Assembly: GCF_014197915.1 (NCBI RefSeq)
Contig: NZ_JACIGK010000020.1
Span: 24,419-88,418 of the forward strand
Source: Roseospira visakhapatnamensis
Lineage (GTDB): Bacteria > Pseudomonadota > Alphaproteobacteria > Rhodospirillales > Rhodospirillaceae
Direction: 5' to 3'
Length of the DNA: 64,000 bases
The notes beneath the pieces are model-generated. The model was not told where the DNA came from. It was given only the letters and a program-made list of their open reading frames with translations, and searched no databases. A program made the position numbers and the translations under genes. Shown here piece by piece: positions 17,312-25,784 of the stretch; position 1 is the stretch's first letter, and every line of letters begins with the position of its first letter.

Positions 17312-18868
17312 ATGGCCGACACCGTGCGCGACCTGCTGGCGGGCCACGCCCCCGACCGTCCGGCGATCGGCGCCCCCGACCGTCCCTGGCTGACCTTCGG
17401 GGCGCTGGAGGCCGTGGCGGCGCAGCTGTGCGCCACCGTGAACGGGCTGGGCGTGGGACGCGGCGACCGGGTGGCGCTGGTGCTGCCCAACGGCCCGGAG
17501 ATGGCCGCCGCCTTCGTCGGCCTGGCGTGCTGCGTGGACGTGGCGCCCCTCAACCCGGCCTATACCCACGACGAGGTCGCCTTCTATCTGAACGATCTGC
17601 GGGCTCGGCTGCTGGTGGTGGCGGCGACCGACGACGGCCCGGCCGTGGCCGCCGCCCGGGGGCTGGGCATCCCCGTGGCCCGCCTGGAGCGCCGGGCCGA
17701 CGGCCCGGCCGGGGCCGTCACCCTGATGGCCGGCGAGGGCGCCAGCCCGGCGGCCTTGGGGACGCCGGCCCGACCGGGCGCCTCCGGGCCCGACGACGGC
17801 GCCCTGGTGCTGCACACCTCGGGCACCACCGCGCGGCCGAAGATCGTGCCGCTGCTGAACCGCAACGTGGCCGCCTCGGCCCGGCACATCGGCGCGACGC
17901 TGGCGCTGACGCCCGACGACCGGTGCCTGAACATCATGCCGCTGTTCCATATCCACGGCCTGATCGCGGCGGTCATCGCGTCGCTGGCGCACGGGGCCTC
18001 GGTGTGGTGCGCGCCGGGCTTCGACGCGCTGCGGTTCCAGGGCTGGCTGAAGGCGGCGCGGCCCACGTGGTATACCGCCGTGCCCACCATGCACCAGGCC
18101 ATCCTGGCCCGGGCCGAGCGCACCCCGGACGCGGCGGCGGCCGCCGGGCTGCGCTTCATCCGGTCGTCGTCGGCGTCGCTGCCGGCGCAGGTGATGACCG
18201 CCCTGGAAGGCGCCTTCCAGGCTCCGGTGATCGAAAGCTACGGCATGACCGAGGCGTGTCATCAGATGACCTCCAACCGGTTGCCGCCGGCCCCGCGCCG
18301 TGCGGGCTGCGTCGGCGTGGCGGCCGGACCCGGGGTGCGGCTGGCCGACGAAGGCGCGCCCCGCCTGCTGGATGGCCCGGCCGAGATCGGCGAGGTGGTC
18401 ATCAGCGGCCCCAACGTCACCCCCGGCTACGAGAACAACCCCGATGCCAACGCCTCGGCCTTCTTCCGGGCGGAGGGACGGCGCTGGTTCCGCACCGGGG
18501 ACCAGGGGTGGATGGACGCCGACGGCATGCTGACCCTCACCGGGCGCCTGAAGGAGATCATCAATCGCGGCGGCGAGAAGATCAGCCCGCTGGAGGTCGA
18601 CGGCGTGCTGATGGATCACCCGGCGGTGCGCCAGGTGATCACCTTCGCCGTGCCCCACCGCTCCCTGGGCGAGGACGTCGGCGCCGCCGTGGTGCTGCGC
18701 GAGGGGCACGGCACCACCGACCGGGATCTGCGGGCCTTCGCCGCCGAACGGCTGGCGCCCTTCAAGGTACCGCGCACGGTGCTCATCCTGGACGAGATCC
18801 CCAAGGGACCGACCGGCAAGCCGCGCCGGGTCGGGCTGGCCCAGGCCCTTGGGGTGGCGGGCCGATGA
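17312..18868 (+). CDS. AMP-forming acyl-CoA synthetase/ligase
   Basis: A 518-residue ANL-superfamily enzyme that would activate a carboxylic acid to its CoA thioester. Motifs: P-loop LHTSGTTARPK near residue 170, YGMTEACHQM, the RTGDQGW motif and C-terminal GRLKEIINRGGEKISP, with catalytic Lys in PTGKPRR. The overall pattern (ESYGMTEACHQMTSN, PRTVLILDEIPKGPTGK) resembles oxalate-CoA ligase/4-coumarate-CoA ligase relatives, but the substrate is not decided. Starts 5 bp after the flavoprotein; ATG 17312 is chosen, with an in-frame GTG at 17303 as alternative. Overlaps the next gene by four bases. Confidence 0.88.
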   Translation: MADTVRDLLAGHAPDRPAIGAPDRPWLTFGALEAVAAQLCATVNGLGVGRGDRVALVLPNGPEMAAAFVGLACCVDVAPLNPAYTHDEVAFYLNDLRARLLVVAATDDGPAVAAARGLGIPVARLERRADGPAGAVTLMAGEGASPAALGTPARPGASGPDDGALVLHTSGTTARPKIVPLLNRNVAASARHIGATLALTPDDRCLNIMPLFHIHGLIAAVIASLAHGASVWCAPGFDALRFQGWLKAARPTWYTAVPTMHQAILARAERTPDAAAAAGLRFIRSSSASLPAQVMTALEGAFQAPVIESYGMTEACHQMTSNRLPPAPRRAGCVGVAAGPGVRLADEGAPRLLDGPAEIGEVVISGPNVTPGYENNPDANASAFFRAEGRRWFRTGDQGWMDADGMLTLTGRLKEIINRGGEKISPLEVDGVLMDHPAVRQVITFAVPHRSLGEDVGAAVVLREGHGTTDRDLRAFAAERLAPFKVPRTVLILDEIPKGPTGKPRRVGLAQALGVAGR

Positions 18869-19857
18869 CCCTCCCCCGGGTCTGCATCCTCGGCGCCGGG
18901 GCCATCGGCGGCTACCTGGGGGCGCGGCTTGCCCTGGCCGGAACCGCCGAGGTCTCCCTCGTGGCGCGCGGGCCGCATCTGGAGGCCCTGCGCACCCATG
19001 GCCTGACGCTGATCGAGGGCGACCGCCACCACACGGTGCGGGTGCCGGCCACCGACACGCCCGCCGACCTGGGGCCGCAGGACTATGTCATCGTCACCCT
19101 CAAGGCCAACGCCGTGCCGGACGCCGTGCCCCTGCTCCAGGCGCTCCTGGGGCCGGAAACCTGCGTGGTGATGGGCGTCAACGGCGTGCCCTGGTGGTAC
19201 TTCCACAGGTGTCCGGGACCCTGGGAGGACCACCGGCTGGCCAGCGTCGATCCCGGCGACGCCCAATGGACCGGCATCGGACCCGACCGCGTGCTGGGCT
19301 GCGTGGTTCATCCCGCCGCCGAGGTCGAGGCCCCTGGCGTTGTGCGCCACATCGAGGGCACGCGGTTTTCCCTCGGCGAGCCCTCGGGCGACCGCTCCCG
19401 GCGGGCGCTGGTGCTGGCGGCGGCGCTGTCGGCGGCCGGCCTGAAGGCGCCGGTCCGATCCGACATCCGCACCGAGATCTGGGTGAAGCTGTGGGGCAAC
19501 CTGTGCTTCAATCCCTTGAGCGCGCTGACCGGCGCGCCGCTGGACGCGCTGTGTGCCGACCCGGGCACGCGCGGGGTCGCCCGGGCGATGATGCTGGAGG
19601 CGCAGGCGGTGGCCGAGTCCCTGGGCATCCACGTTCCCATCGACGTGGACCGGCGCATCGCCGGCGCCGCCGCCGTGGGCGCCCACAAGACATCCATGCT
19701 TCAGGACCTGGAGCGCGGCCGGCCGATGGAAATCGAGGCCCTGGTGGGCGCGGTGGCCGAACTGGGCCGCCTGGTGGGGGCGGCGACGCCGACCCTCGAC
19801 ACCGTGCTGGCGCTGGTGCGCCTGCGCGCCCAGCTGGCCGGCTGCCTGGAGGCGTGA
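18865..19857 (+). CDS. 2-dehydropantoate 2-reductase family protein (PanE/ApbA-like)
   Basis: A 330-residue NADP-dependent reductase with Rossmann motif GAGAIGGYLGARLA at the N-terminus, KANAVPD containing the catalytic-type Lys near residue 76, NGVPWWYF and a C-terminal helical domain (WVKLWGNLCFNPLSALTGA; KTSMLQDLERGRPMEIEALVGA). The family makes pantoate for CoA synthesis, but many paralogues act on other 2-oxo acids, and the operon with a CoA ligase and flavoprotein suggests a catabolic role (inference). The start overlaps the ligase stop (ATGA). The TGA stop abuts a truncated copy of the three-hairpin repeat. Confidence 0.88.
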   Translation: MTLPRVCILGAGAIGGYLGARLALAGTAEVSLVARGPHLEALRTHGLTLIEGDRHHTVRVPATDTPADLGPQDYVIVTLKANAVPDAVPLLQALLGPETCVVMGVNGVPWWYFHRCPGPWEDHRLASVDPGDAQWTGIGPDRVLGCVVHPAAEVEAPGVVRHIEGTRFSLGEPSGDRSRRALVLAAALSAAGLKAPVRSDIRTEIWVKLWGNLCFNPLSALTGAPLDALCADPGTRGVARAMMLEAQAVAESLGIHVPIDVDRRIAGAAAVGAHKTSMLQDLERGRPMEIEALVGAVAELGRLVGAATPTLDTVLALVRLRAQLAGCLEA

Positions 19858-19937
19858 TATCAGTGGCGGATGAGTGTTACCCATGTCCCCGGTTGCTCAC
19901 ACGGACTGCAACGGTCAGTCTCCATGACCGTTGGTAT
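19857..19937 (-). repeat. Three-hairpin repeat, copy 3 (internally deleted, inverted)
   Basis: Read on the minus strand from 19937: ATACCAACGGTCATGGAGAC then TGACCGTTGCAGTCCGTG, i.e. hairpin 1 and its junction, followed by ~20 unrelated bases and ACTCATCCGCCACTGATAT, the right end of the repeat. Hairpin 2 and the left arm of hairpin 3 are missing. It is inverted relative to copy 2 at 14868, so the pair brackets the four genes 15031-19857. Its inner end coincides with the last base of the PanE-like stop codon. Confidence 0.75.
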
Positions 19938-20036
19938 GAGTCAGGGCTCGACCCTCGGACGCCCGACAGGCCCCTTGCCCGGCGGCGGCGGGCATCGTAT
20001 GTAGGGACATGCTAGGCCGGTCGCCAGGGCCTCCCT

Positions 20037-20111
20037 GCGGGTGTAGTTCAGTGGTAGAACGACAGCTTCCCAAGCTGTATGTCGTGGGTTCGATTCCCAT
20101 CACCCGCTCCA
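20037..20111 (+). tRNA. tRNA-Gly (anticodon CCC)
   Basis: 75-nt cloverleaf: acceptor GCGGGTG/CACCCGC, D-arm GTTC...GAAC, anticodon stem ACAGC/GCTGT with loop TTCCCAA (anticodon CCC), T-arm GTGGGTTCGATTCCCAT and encoded CCA after discriminator T. It lies 100 bp beyond the repeat-bracketed operon. Confidence 0.95.
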
Positions 20112-20165
20112 ACCTGTCCCATCGGCTGGCCTGTCCCGGCCGGACGGACGAGATCGTCTCCGGCG

Positions 20166-21065
20166 TCACTCCGCCGCCAGCGACCGGCGGGGCAGCGATC
20201 CCACCGCCTCCATCAGCACCGCCATGGATCGGCCCAGGCGCGCCAGGCCGTCGGTGGGCCGGCGGGTGCCCTCGTCCATGTAAAGCGCCCGGTTGACCTC
20301 GATCTGCAGGGCATGGATCCCGGCGTCGGGCCGGCCGTGATGGCGGGTGGTGTGCCCCCCGGCGTAGGGCCGGTTGCGGCGCACCCGCAACCCCATGTCC
20401 CCCAGCACCGCCTCCACGGTGTCCGTGACCAGTGGGTCGCAGGCGGTGCCGTGGCGGTCGCCGAGGATCACGTCCGGGCGGGTCCAGGCCCGTTCCTCCT
20501 CCAGCGCGGAGGACGGCATGGAGTGACAGTCCAGCAGCACGCAGTGTCCGAATCGAACCCGCGTCTGGCTCACCAGCCGGGCGAGCGTCTCGTGATAGGG
20601 ATAGTAGTGGCGCGCCAGCCGGCGTTCCGCTTCGGCCAGGGGCAGCCGGCGCGCATAGATGGGCGCGCCGTCGCCGGCCAGGCGCGGCAGCGTGCCCAAG
20701 CCCGCGCGCACCCGGGGCGAGGTGGTGTTGGCGCAGGCCGGCAACGGGTCGGAGAACATGGCCGGGTCCAGCTCCCACGGTTCCCGGTTCACGTCCAGGA
20801 ACACGCGCGGGAACAGCGCGGCCAGCAGCGGCGCGCCCAGCTCCGGCGCGGCCGCCATCATGGCCTCCACATGGGTGTCCTCGCTGGCCCGCAGCTTCGC
20901 CAGCGGCGGGCGCGCCACCGCCAGGAAGGCCGCCGGATAGGCGGTGCCGGAATGCGGCGAGGCCACGACCAGGGGCAGGGTCTGCGGCGTCGGCGTCCGC
21001 AGCCGCACCGCCGCCCTTGTCAGCAGCGGGTCGGACGGCTCTGAATCGGAGGCAGGATCGGTCAT
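20166..21065 (-). CDS. N-formylglutamate amidohydrolase family protein
   Basis: A 299-residue zinc-dependent hydrolase of the FGase family. Family signatures visible: LPLVVASPHSGTAYPAAFL, RASEDTHVEAM, FPRVFLDVNREPWELD, YYPYHETL, VLLDCHSMPS and the C-terminal QIEVNRALYMDE. The enzyme hydrolyses N-formylglutamate, the last step of the longer histidine-degradation route, but no hut genes are nearby, so the natural substrate is uncertain. Monocistronic, convergent with tRNA-Gly. Confidence 0.9.
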   Translation of the reverse strand: MTDPASDSEPSDPLLTRAAVRLRTPTPQTLPLVVASPHSGTAYPAAFLAVARPPLAKLRASEDTHVEAMMAAAPELGAPLLAALFPRVFLDVNREPWELDPAMFSDPLPACANTTSPRVRAGLGTLPRLAGDGAPIYARRLPLAEAERRLARHYYPYHETLARLVSQTRVRFGHCVLLDCHSMPSSALEEERAWTRPDVILGDRHGTACDPLVTDTVEAVLGDMGLRVRRNRPYAGGHTTRHHGRPDAGIHALQIEVNRALYMDEGTRRPTDGLARLGRSMAVLMEAVGSLPRRSLAAE

Positions 21066-21236
21066 CGGCGCCCATCCGGTCGACGAGACCCGTATCTTAG
21101 TCCTGCTGGTCCGGGCTTGGGAACGCCTCCGGCAGGGTGGATCTCGTCGTCCCCCGGTTTGGTCTCGCTTGGGAGACTCCGTGCGTGGCTGGCGTGGGGG
21201 ACGGATCGTGGGTCCGGCGCCGGACCCAGGGGCGGG

Positions 21237-21707
21237 TCACTCCCCCAAGCGGTCTTCCATGATTCCGCCGATGGCCTCCAGCAGGACCGTGAGGGTCGCG
21301 ATCTGGCTCAGCGAGAAGCTGTTCAGGTGATCGACCAGACGGGCGAAGTCCCGCCCATGGGCCGACTCATGGGCCCGAAAGGCCGTCCATCCCAGCGGAG
21401 TCAGACCGAGTTCCCATTCCTTGTTGCTGTGCGGCGCGCGAACCTTGGTCAGGAACCCCTTGGCCACCAGCTTGGTCACCATCTGCGAGGCGGCGCTCTT
21501 GGTGATGCCGAAGGTGGTCGCCACGTCGGTGACGCTCAGCCCCGGGCGTTCGCCGACGGCCTCGATGGTGTGCGCTTCCTTGGTGGTGATCTCCAGGTCG
21601 TCATGGACCCGGATGGGCAGGTCCTCGACGCGCGCCACCCGGTGGGCAACCCGCATGAGCTGCCGCACCGTCGTCTTGACCAGATCGTCCTTGCTGTCGC
21701 CGTGCAT
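21237..21707 (-). CDS. MarR-family transcriptional regulator
   Basis: A 156-residue winged-helix repressor-type protein. The DNA-binding region is about residues 55-115 (LSVTDVATTFGITKSAASQMVTKLVAKGFL then the wing VRAPHSNKEWELGLTPLG), flanked by dimerisation helices. It lies 113 bp downstream of the methyltransferase gene on the same strand, so may be cotranscribed with or control it. No ligand can be inferred. Confidence 0.88.
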   Translation of the reverse strand: MHGDSKDDLVKTTVRQLMRVAHRVARVEDLPIRVHDDLEITTKEAHTIEAVGERPGLSVTDVATTFGITKSAASQMVTKLVAKGFLTKVRAPHSNKEWELGLTPLGWTAFRAHESAHGRDFARLVDHLNSFSLSQIATLTVLLEAIGGIMEDRLGE

Positions 21708-21820
21708 GTCTCAGACAGTATGGCGCTTTAACCATGGGATCAAGAGGCCGCCCCCATCGACGTCGACGGGCGACGAGCGGTGATCGTCGGCGGCGGCCCC
21801 TGGATCCGGGTCCCAAGACA

Positions 21821-22864
21821 TCACCCCGCCTTGCGGGCGGCGAAGATCAGGTTGACCCCGTTCGGTCCCCCCGCCCGGGAGGTGAAGTCGCCGAAGCCTT
21901 CGTCGGCCAGGGTGCGGCGCATCCCGTCCATCGCCTCCGCCGTCAGGAAGTGGGTCTGGACGCCCACCATGCGCGTGATCAATTCCCGGACGCTCTTTAA
22001 GATCGGCGACCCCTGGCCATCGGGATCCAGGGTCTGGGACACCAGCCATCCCCCGGGCGCGACGCCGGCGGCGATGGTCCTGACGGTCGTCGGCAGGGAC
22101 TCCGAGAACATATGCAGGACATGAGAGACGACGATCAGGTCGTAGGCCGCGACGGGTAGGGTGTCCTGGCGAAGGTCGAATCCCCGCGCCGACAGACGGT
22201 CGCCATGACCGGACTCCCGGCACACCGTCTGGATCGCCGGCACCGCCGGCGGCACGTCCAGAATCTCCGCCGTCAACTGGGGATTCTCGTCCAGCAGGGC
22301 CATTGTGTACCGGCCATGGTTGCCGCCGATGTCGCTCATCCGGCGCATGGCCGGGAAGCCGGGCAAGCCGGCGATGAACGCGACCATGTCCTGCAAGGAT
22401 CCCTGCATGCTGTACTGGGCCAACGTGTTCAACGCGTCGACACTGACCCAATGCTGTCCGGGCGCGCCCTGTTTGGCGCGCGGCTTGCCCCGCAGGATGT
22501 CCGACAGGTCGTTCGCGATGGCGGCGTGTCGCTGTTGTTGGGACAGCAGAAAGGATCCCTGCCAGAAGGGCGACCCGGAGACCAGGAACTCCGACGCGAG
22601 CGGCGTGTTCGCGTAGGTGTCGCCCCGTTTCACCACGAGCCCCTTGAGTCGCAGCACATCCAGCATGGCTTCCGTCACGCCCGTGTTGCCCCCCAGACTC
22701 GCCGATATCTGCTCCAGGCTCCGGGGATCATCCAATAGGTCGTAGAGGTTCAGACGCACGGAGTCCTCGACGACCTTGGCCGCGATCCCGTCGGTCAGCA
22801 ACTCTTCCACGGGGTCGAACTGGCAGGTGGGTTTCGGGAGGGGCATCTCTTCAGTCCTTCGCAT
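21821..22864 (-). CDS. SAM-dependent methyltransferase with N-terminal dimerisation domain (O-methyltransferase/CrtF-like)
   Basis: A 347-residue protein with an N-terminal winged-helix dimerisation domain (about 10-100; DPRSLEQISASLGGNTGVTEAMLDVLRLKGLV) and a class I methyltransferase core whose SAM motif is MSDIGGNHGRYTMAL near residue 185, followed by EILDVPPAVP and VVSHVLHMFSE. This architecture occurs in plant-type O-methyltransferases and bacterial CrtF/BchU/TcmN-like enzymes. The substrate is unknown. Met7 of this frame is an equally good start, preceded by GGACTGAAGAG. The adjoining upstream DNA is markedly AT-richer than the rest of the window. Confidence 0.85.
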   Translation of the reverse strand: MRRTEEMPLPKPTCQFDPVEELLTDGIAAKVVEDSVRLNLYDLLDDPRSLEQISASLGGNTGVTEAMLDVLRLKGLVVKRGDTYANTPLASEFLVSGSPFWQGSFLLSQQQRHAAIANDLSDILRGKPRAKQGAPGQHWVSVDALNTLAQYSMQGSLQDMVAFIAGLPGFPAMRRMSDIGGNHGRYTMALLDENPQLTAEILDVPPAVPAIQTVCRESGHGDRLSARGFDLRQDTLPVAAYDLIVVSHVLHMFSESLPTTVRTIAAGVAPGGWLVSQTLDPDGQGSPILKSVRELITRMVGVQTHFLTAEAMDGMRRTLADEGFGDFTSRAGGPNGVNLIFAARKAG

Positions 22865-23477
22865 GAGAGAGACGGCGCGTGAGGGCGGCCGAGGGCGCCA
22901 CCATGGCCATCGCTTATTTATTAAGTTACCTTACTATGTGGACGAGCCGGTGCTGTTGGACACCGCGCCCCCAGGTCGTCGATGCAGGATATTTTGGAAC
23001 AAGATTGTCGCTCAAGGCCGGATCCCCGGACTCCGTCGCTGGAGATCCATATGGTAAATAAGCTTAATCAAAAAATCAAGAGGCGGACGAGACTCGTTAC
23101 TTAAACGGGAAATATGCTATACAAACAATTAATTTGTGTTTCGAAGGAGAGTCCTCACACCGTCAAGGTGCTCCGGATGAGGCGTGCCGCTTTTGAAGTG
23201 TCGTCCCCCGGACGGCGCGAAGCCCCTGAAAGATCGCCATCTCCTGGAAACTCTCGGACGGTCAGCCTGCGCCCGGACCGGTGTCCGCCGCCGCCCCGCG
23301 CGGGCGCCGCCCGGCCCCCGGGGCCGAACTCCCGCCGACTTCCGCGCTTGCCCTGACACAAAGGTTGGGTGTTAATGAGGCGTATGGGGCGCCTCCGTCA
23401 CCCGGGTCGGCGGAATCGGCGCCAGAGGTCCGGCGGCGCACCGCAGCACGGTGTGCTGGTCAAGGGAAACCGACCGC
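22865..23477 (+). other. 613-bp spacer with AT-rich segment and 9-bp inverted repeat
   Basis: The divergent gap between the methyltransferase and motA genes includes an AT-rich patch (about 22905-23140), unusual here. Perfect inverted GCTTATTTA (22912-22920) and TAAATAAGC (23055-23063) bracket 152 bp, perhaps a decayed mobile element. An imperfect palindrome ACAAACAATTAATTTGTGT near 23123-23141 could be a regulator site. No credible gene was seen. Confidence 0.45.
23348..23376 (+). promoter_or_regulatory. Candidate promoter for the first motA-motB pair
   Basis: TTGCCC (23348-23353), 17-bp spacer and GTTAAT (23371-23376), each 4 of 6 to the sigma-70 consensus, about 100 bp before motA. No sigma-28 motif was found. 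Confidence 0.3.
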
Positions 23478-24362
23478 ATGTCCTTCGCCACCATCCTGGG
23501 CGTCATCTTCGGATTTGGCCTGTTCGTCGGCGCCATCGTCCTGAGCACCGACAACGTTTTCATCTTTCTCAACCTGCCCAGTTTCATCATGGTCCTGGGG
23601 GGAACGCTGGCGGCGGCCTTTATTTCCTTCGAGCCCCGCTACGTTGTCCACGCCCTGCGCGTGATGAGTTCCATTTTGTTCACGCACGAGGTCACGCGGG
23701 CGATCCTCACGCACGAGGTCGGCCGGGTGATCCGCTGGGGCTATGTGATTCAGAAAAGCGGCCTGCCGGGCCTGGAGACGGACGCCGGCCGCGCCACCAA
23801 GACGGATCGCTTTCTCGGCTATGGCATCGAACTGGTGATCACCGGCTATACCGGCCAGGAGGTTCGGGACATCCTGGCCAACACCGTGGAAACCACGTTC
23901 ATGCGCAACACCGTCTACTCGGACATCCTGCGCAACATGGGCTCCACCGCCCCGGCCTTCGGCATGATCGGCACCCTGGTCGGCCTGATCATCATGCTCG
24001 ACAACATGGGCAAGGACCCGGCGTCCCTGGGGCCGGGCATGGCCGTGGCGCTGGTCACGACCCTTTATGGCGTGCTGTCGGCCCGGCTGATCTTCCTGCC
24101 GGCCGCCAACAAGGTGCAGCAGCGCGAGGAAATCGTGCGCTTCCGCAATTACTTGCTGGCGGAGGGCCTGGCCCTGCTCGCCGAGCGCAAGAGCCCGCGC
24201 TACATCCAGGACAAGATGAACAGCTACCTGGACCCCGGGCTCCACTTCAGCATCGACAGCATGATGCGCGCGCGGGGCGGGCGCGCCCCATCCTTCAGCC
24301 CCGGGACTGGCACCGCCACCGGCCCCGCCAGCAGTCCGTCCGGCGGGTCCTCCGGAAGCTGA
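23478..24362 (+). CDS. Flagellar stator protein MotA/PomA-like
   Basis: A 294-residue inner-membrane ion-channel subunit. Hydrophobic segments near 5-25 and 30-50, a cytoplasmic loop, then two more helices (APAFGMIGTLVGLIIMLDNMG and GMAVALVTTLYGVLSARLIFLP) give the four-helix MotA_ExbB fold. The length and these helices resemble the PomA/LafT branch rather than E. coli MotA. A Gly/Ser/Thr-rich tail follows residue ~265. ATG 23478 has an AAGGGA site; nine upstream in-frame codons are not counted. It is followed 40 bp later by its MotB partner. A second, different pair lies at 41843-43883. Confidence 0.88.
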   Translation: MSFATILGVIFGFGLFVGAIVLSTDNVFIFLNLPSFIMVLGGTLAAAFISFEPRYVVHALRVMSSILFTHEVTRAILTHEVGRVIRWGYVIQKSGLPGLETDAGRATKTDRFLGYGIELVITGYTGQEVRDILANTVETTFMRNTVYSDILRNMGSTAPAFGMIGTLVGLIIMLDNMGKDPASLGPGMAVALVTTLYGVLSARLIFLPAANKVQQREEIVRFRNYLLAEGLALLAERKSPRYIQDKMNSYLDPGLHFSIDSMMRARGGRAPSFSPGTGTATGPASSPSGGSSGS

Positions 24363-24402
24363 GGGCAAGCCCGTCCGCGACCTGGGAAAAGGCACCGGAG
24401 CG

Positions 24403-25080
24403 ATGTTCGAGAACCAGGGACAGCATTGGTCCAAGAAAGCCTCTCGAAAAGAGGCCGAGGATGACTGGATCACCACCTTCGCCGACATGGCGACGTTGCT
24501 GTTGGCGTTCTTCATCCTGCTGGCGGCCATTTCGAAGATCGATCCCGTGCTGTTCGAGCAGGTCAAGGCCGGCATGGCCAAGGGCATAGGCCAGCGGGAC
24601 ATCGAGCGCCCCATCGAGGCCCTGCGCAACGACATCACCGCCGCCATCGACCTGATGAAGGTGGACGACGTGATCGGCCTGGGCGTGGACCAACAGGGAC
24701 TGGTGATCGACTTCGCGAGCACCGCGTTCTACAAGCCCGGGTCGGCCGACCTGCGCGAGGAAGCGCTCCCGGTGCTGGAGCGCATGGCCGTGACCTTGGG
24801 GTCGATGAAGTACCGCAACTTCCAGATCGAGGTGCAGGGCCACACCGACGACACGCCGGTCAGCACGCGCGTCTATCCCTCGAACTGGGAGCTGTCGGCG
24901 ACCCGGGCGACGCGGGTGGTCCGTTTCCTGGAGGACGTGGGTCTGGACAGCCAGCGCCTGCGCGCCGTCGGCCTCGCGGACACCGCGCCGAAGGTGCCCA
25001 ACCGCGATCCGGACGGCAACCCGCTCCCCAACAACCAGGAGATCAACCGCCGGGTCTCGGTGCGGGTCATGCCACGCTGA
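24403..25080 (+). CDS. Flagellar stator protein MotB/PomB-like (OmpA domain)
   Basis: A 225-residue partner of the preceding protein. One N-terminal membrane helix (about 22-42) with the ion-binding Asp in TTFADMATLLLAFFILL, closer to the sodium-type PomB pattern (TFAD-M/L-x-LL) than to the YADFxTAMMAFF pattern of proton-type MotB. A periplasmic OmpA-like peptidoglycan-binding domain follows (about 105-220; VQGHTDDTPV, NWELSATRATRVVRFL, NRRVSVRV). Sodium coupling is inference. The 3' end overlaps the convergent acetyltransferase gene by 14 bp. Confidence 0.88.
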   Translation: MFENQGQHWSKKASRKEAEDDWITTFADMATLLLAFFILLAAISKIDPVLFEQVKAGMAKGIGQRDIERPIEALRNDITAAIDLMKVDDVIGLGVDQQGLVIDFASTAFYKPGSADLREEALPVLERMAVTLGSMKYRNFQIEVQGHTDDTPVSTRVYPSNWELSATRATRVVRFLEDVGLDSQRLRAVGLADTAPKVPNRDPDGNPLPNNQEINRRVSVRVMPR

Positions 25081-25762
25081 CTCCCTCGGGCGCCAGGGTC
25101 TCCAGGGCGGCCACGTCGCCCCGGACCACGGTCGGCAGGGCGCGGATCAGCGTCTCGGGCGGCCAGGTCCACCAGGCCAGGGCGCGAAGCCGGGCGATCT
25201 CGTCGTCCGAGAACCGTTGGCGCACCACCCGCGCCGGATTGCCGGCGACCACCGCGTAGGGCGGCACGTCCCGGCTGACCACCGCGCGCGCGGCGACGAT
25301 GGCCCCGTCCCCCACCGTGACGCCGGGCATCAGCAGACACTCGTGGCCCAGCCAGACATCGTTGCCGATGACGGTATCGCCACGCTTGGGAAAGGGCATG
25401 TCCCGCATCGGCACGGCCGCCGCCCAGGCCCCGCCAAAGACCGGGAACGGGAATGTGCTGGGTCCGGCCATGGCGTGGTTGGCGTCGGCCATCATGATGG
25501 TGGTGCCGTGGGCGATGGCGCAGAACCGGCCGATGCGCAGGCGCGCTTGTCCGTAGCCGAAGTGGTAGCACACGTTGCGCTCAAAGAAGGCCAGCGGATC
25601 CTGGAAGTCACTGTAGTAACTGTAGGCGCCCACATCGACGGTATCCGCCCCCGCCATCGGCGGCCGTTGCGCCAGCAGCGGCTTCAAAAGCACCATCCCC
25701 GTGAACCCCGCCAGGGGATACAGAACGTCGGGGTCGGGGATGGCGGCATCACTGGGCGGCAT
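25067..25762 (-). CDS. Xenobiotic (CatB/Vat-type) hexapeptide acetyltransferase
   Basis: A 231-residue left-handed beta-helix O-acetyltransferase. Features: VGAYSYYSDFQDP near the N-terminus, LRIGRFCAIAHGTTIMMADANHAM with the catalytic-type His, then TVIGNDVWLGHECLLMPGVTVGDGAIVAARAVVSRDVPPYAVVAGNPARVVRQRF, the standard XAT coil series. The family acetylates chloramphenicol, streptogramins and other hydroxyl acceptors with acetyl-CoA; many chromosomal members have unknown substrates, so resistance is not implied. Convergent with, and overlapping by 14 bp, the stator gene. Confidence 0.88.
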   Translation of the reverse strand: MPPSDAAIPDPDVLYPLAGFTGMVLLKPLLAQRPPMAGADTVDVGAYSYYSDFQDPLAFFERNVCYHFGYGQARLRIGRFCAIAHGTTIMMADANHAMAGPSTFPFPVFGGAWAAAVPMRDMPFPKRGDTVIGNDVWLGHECLLMPGVTVGDGAIVAARAVVSRDVPPYAVVAGNPARVVRQRFSDDEIARLRALAWWTWPPETLIRALPTVVRGDVAALETLAPEGVSVA

Positions 25763-25784
25763 CGGTCACTCCATCGTTTCAGGA

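Noticed and set aside
25067..25762. Chloramphenicol or streptogramin resistance gene
   Set aside because: Only the general XAT fold is visible; chromosomal members often have other substrates.
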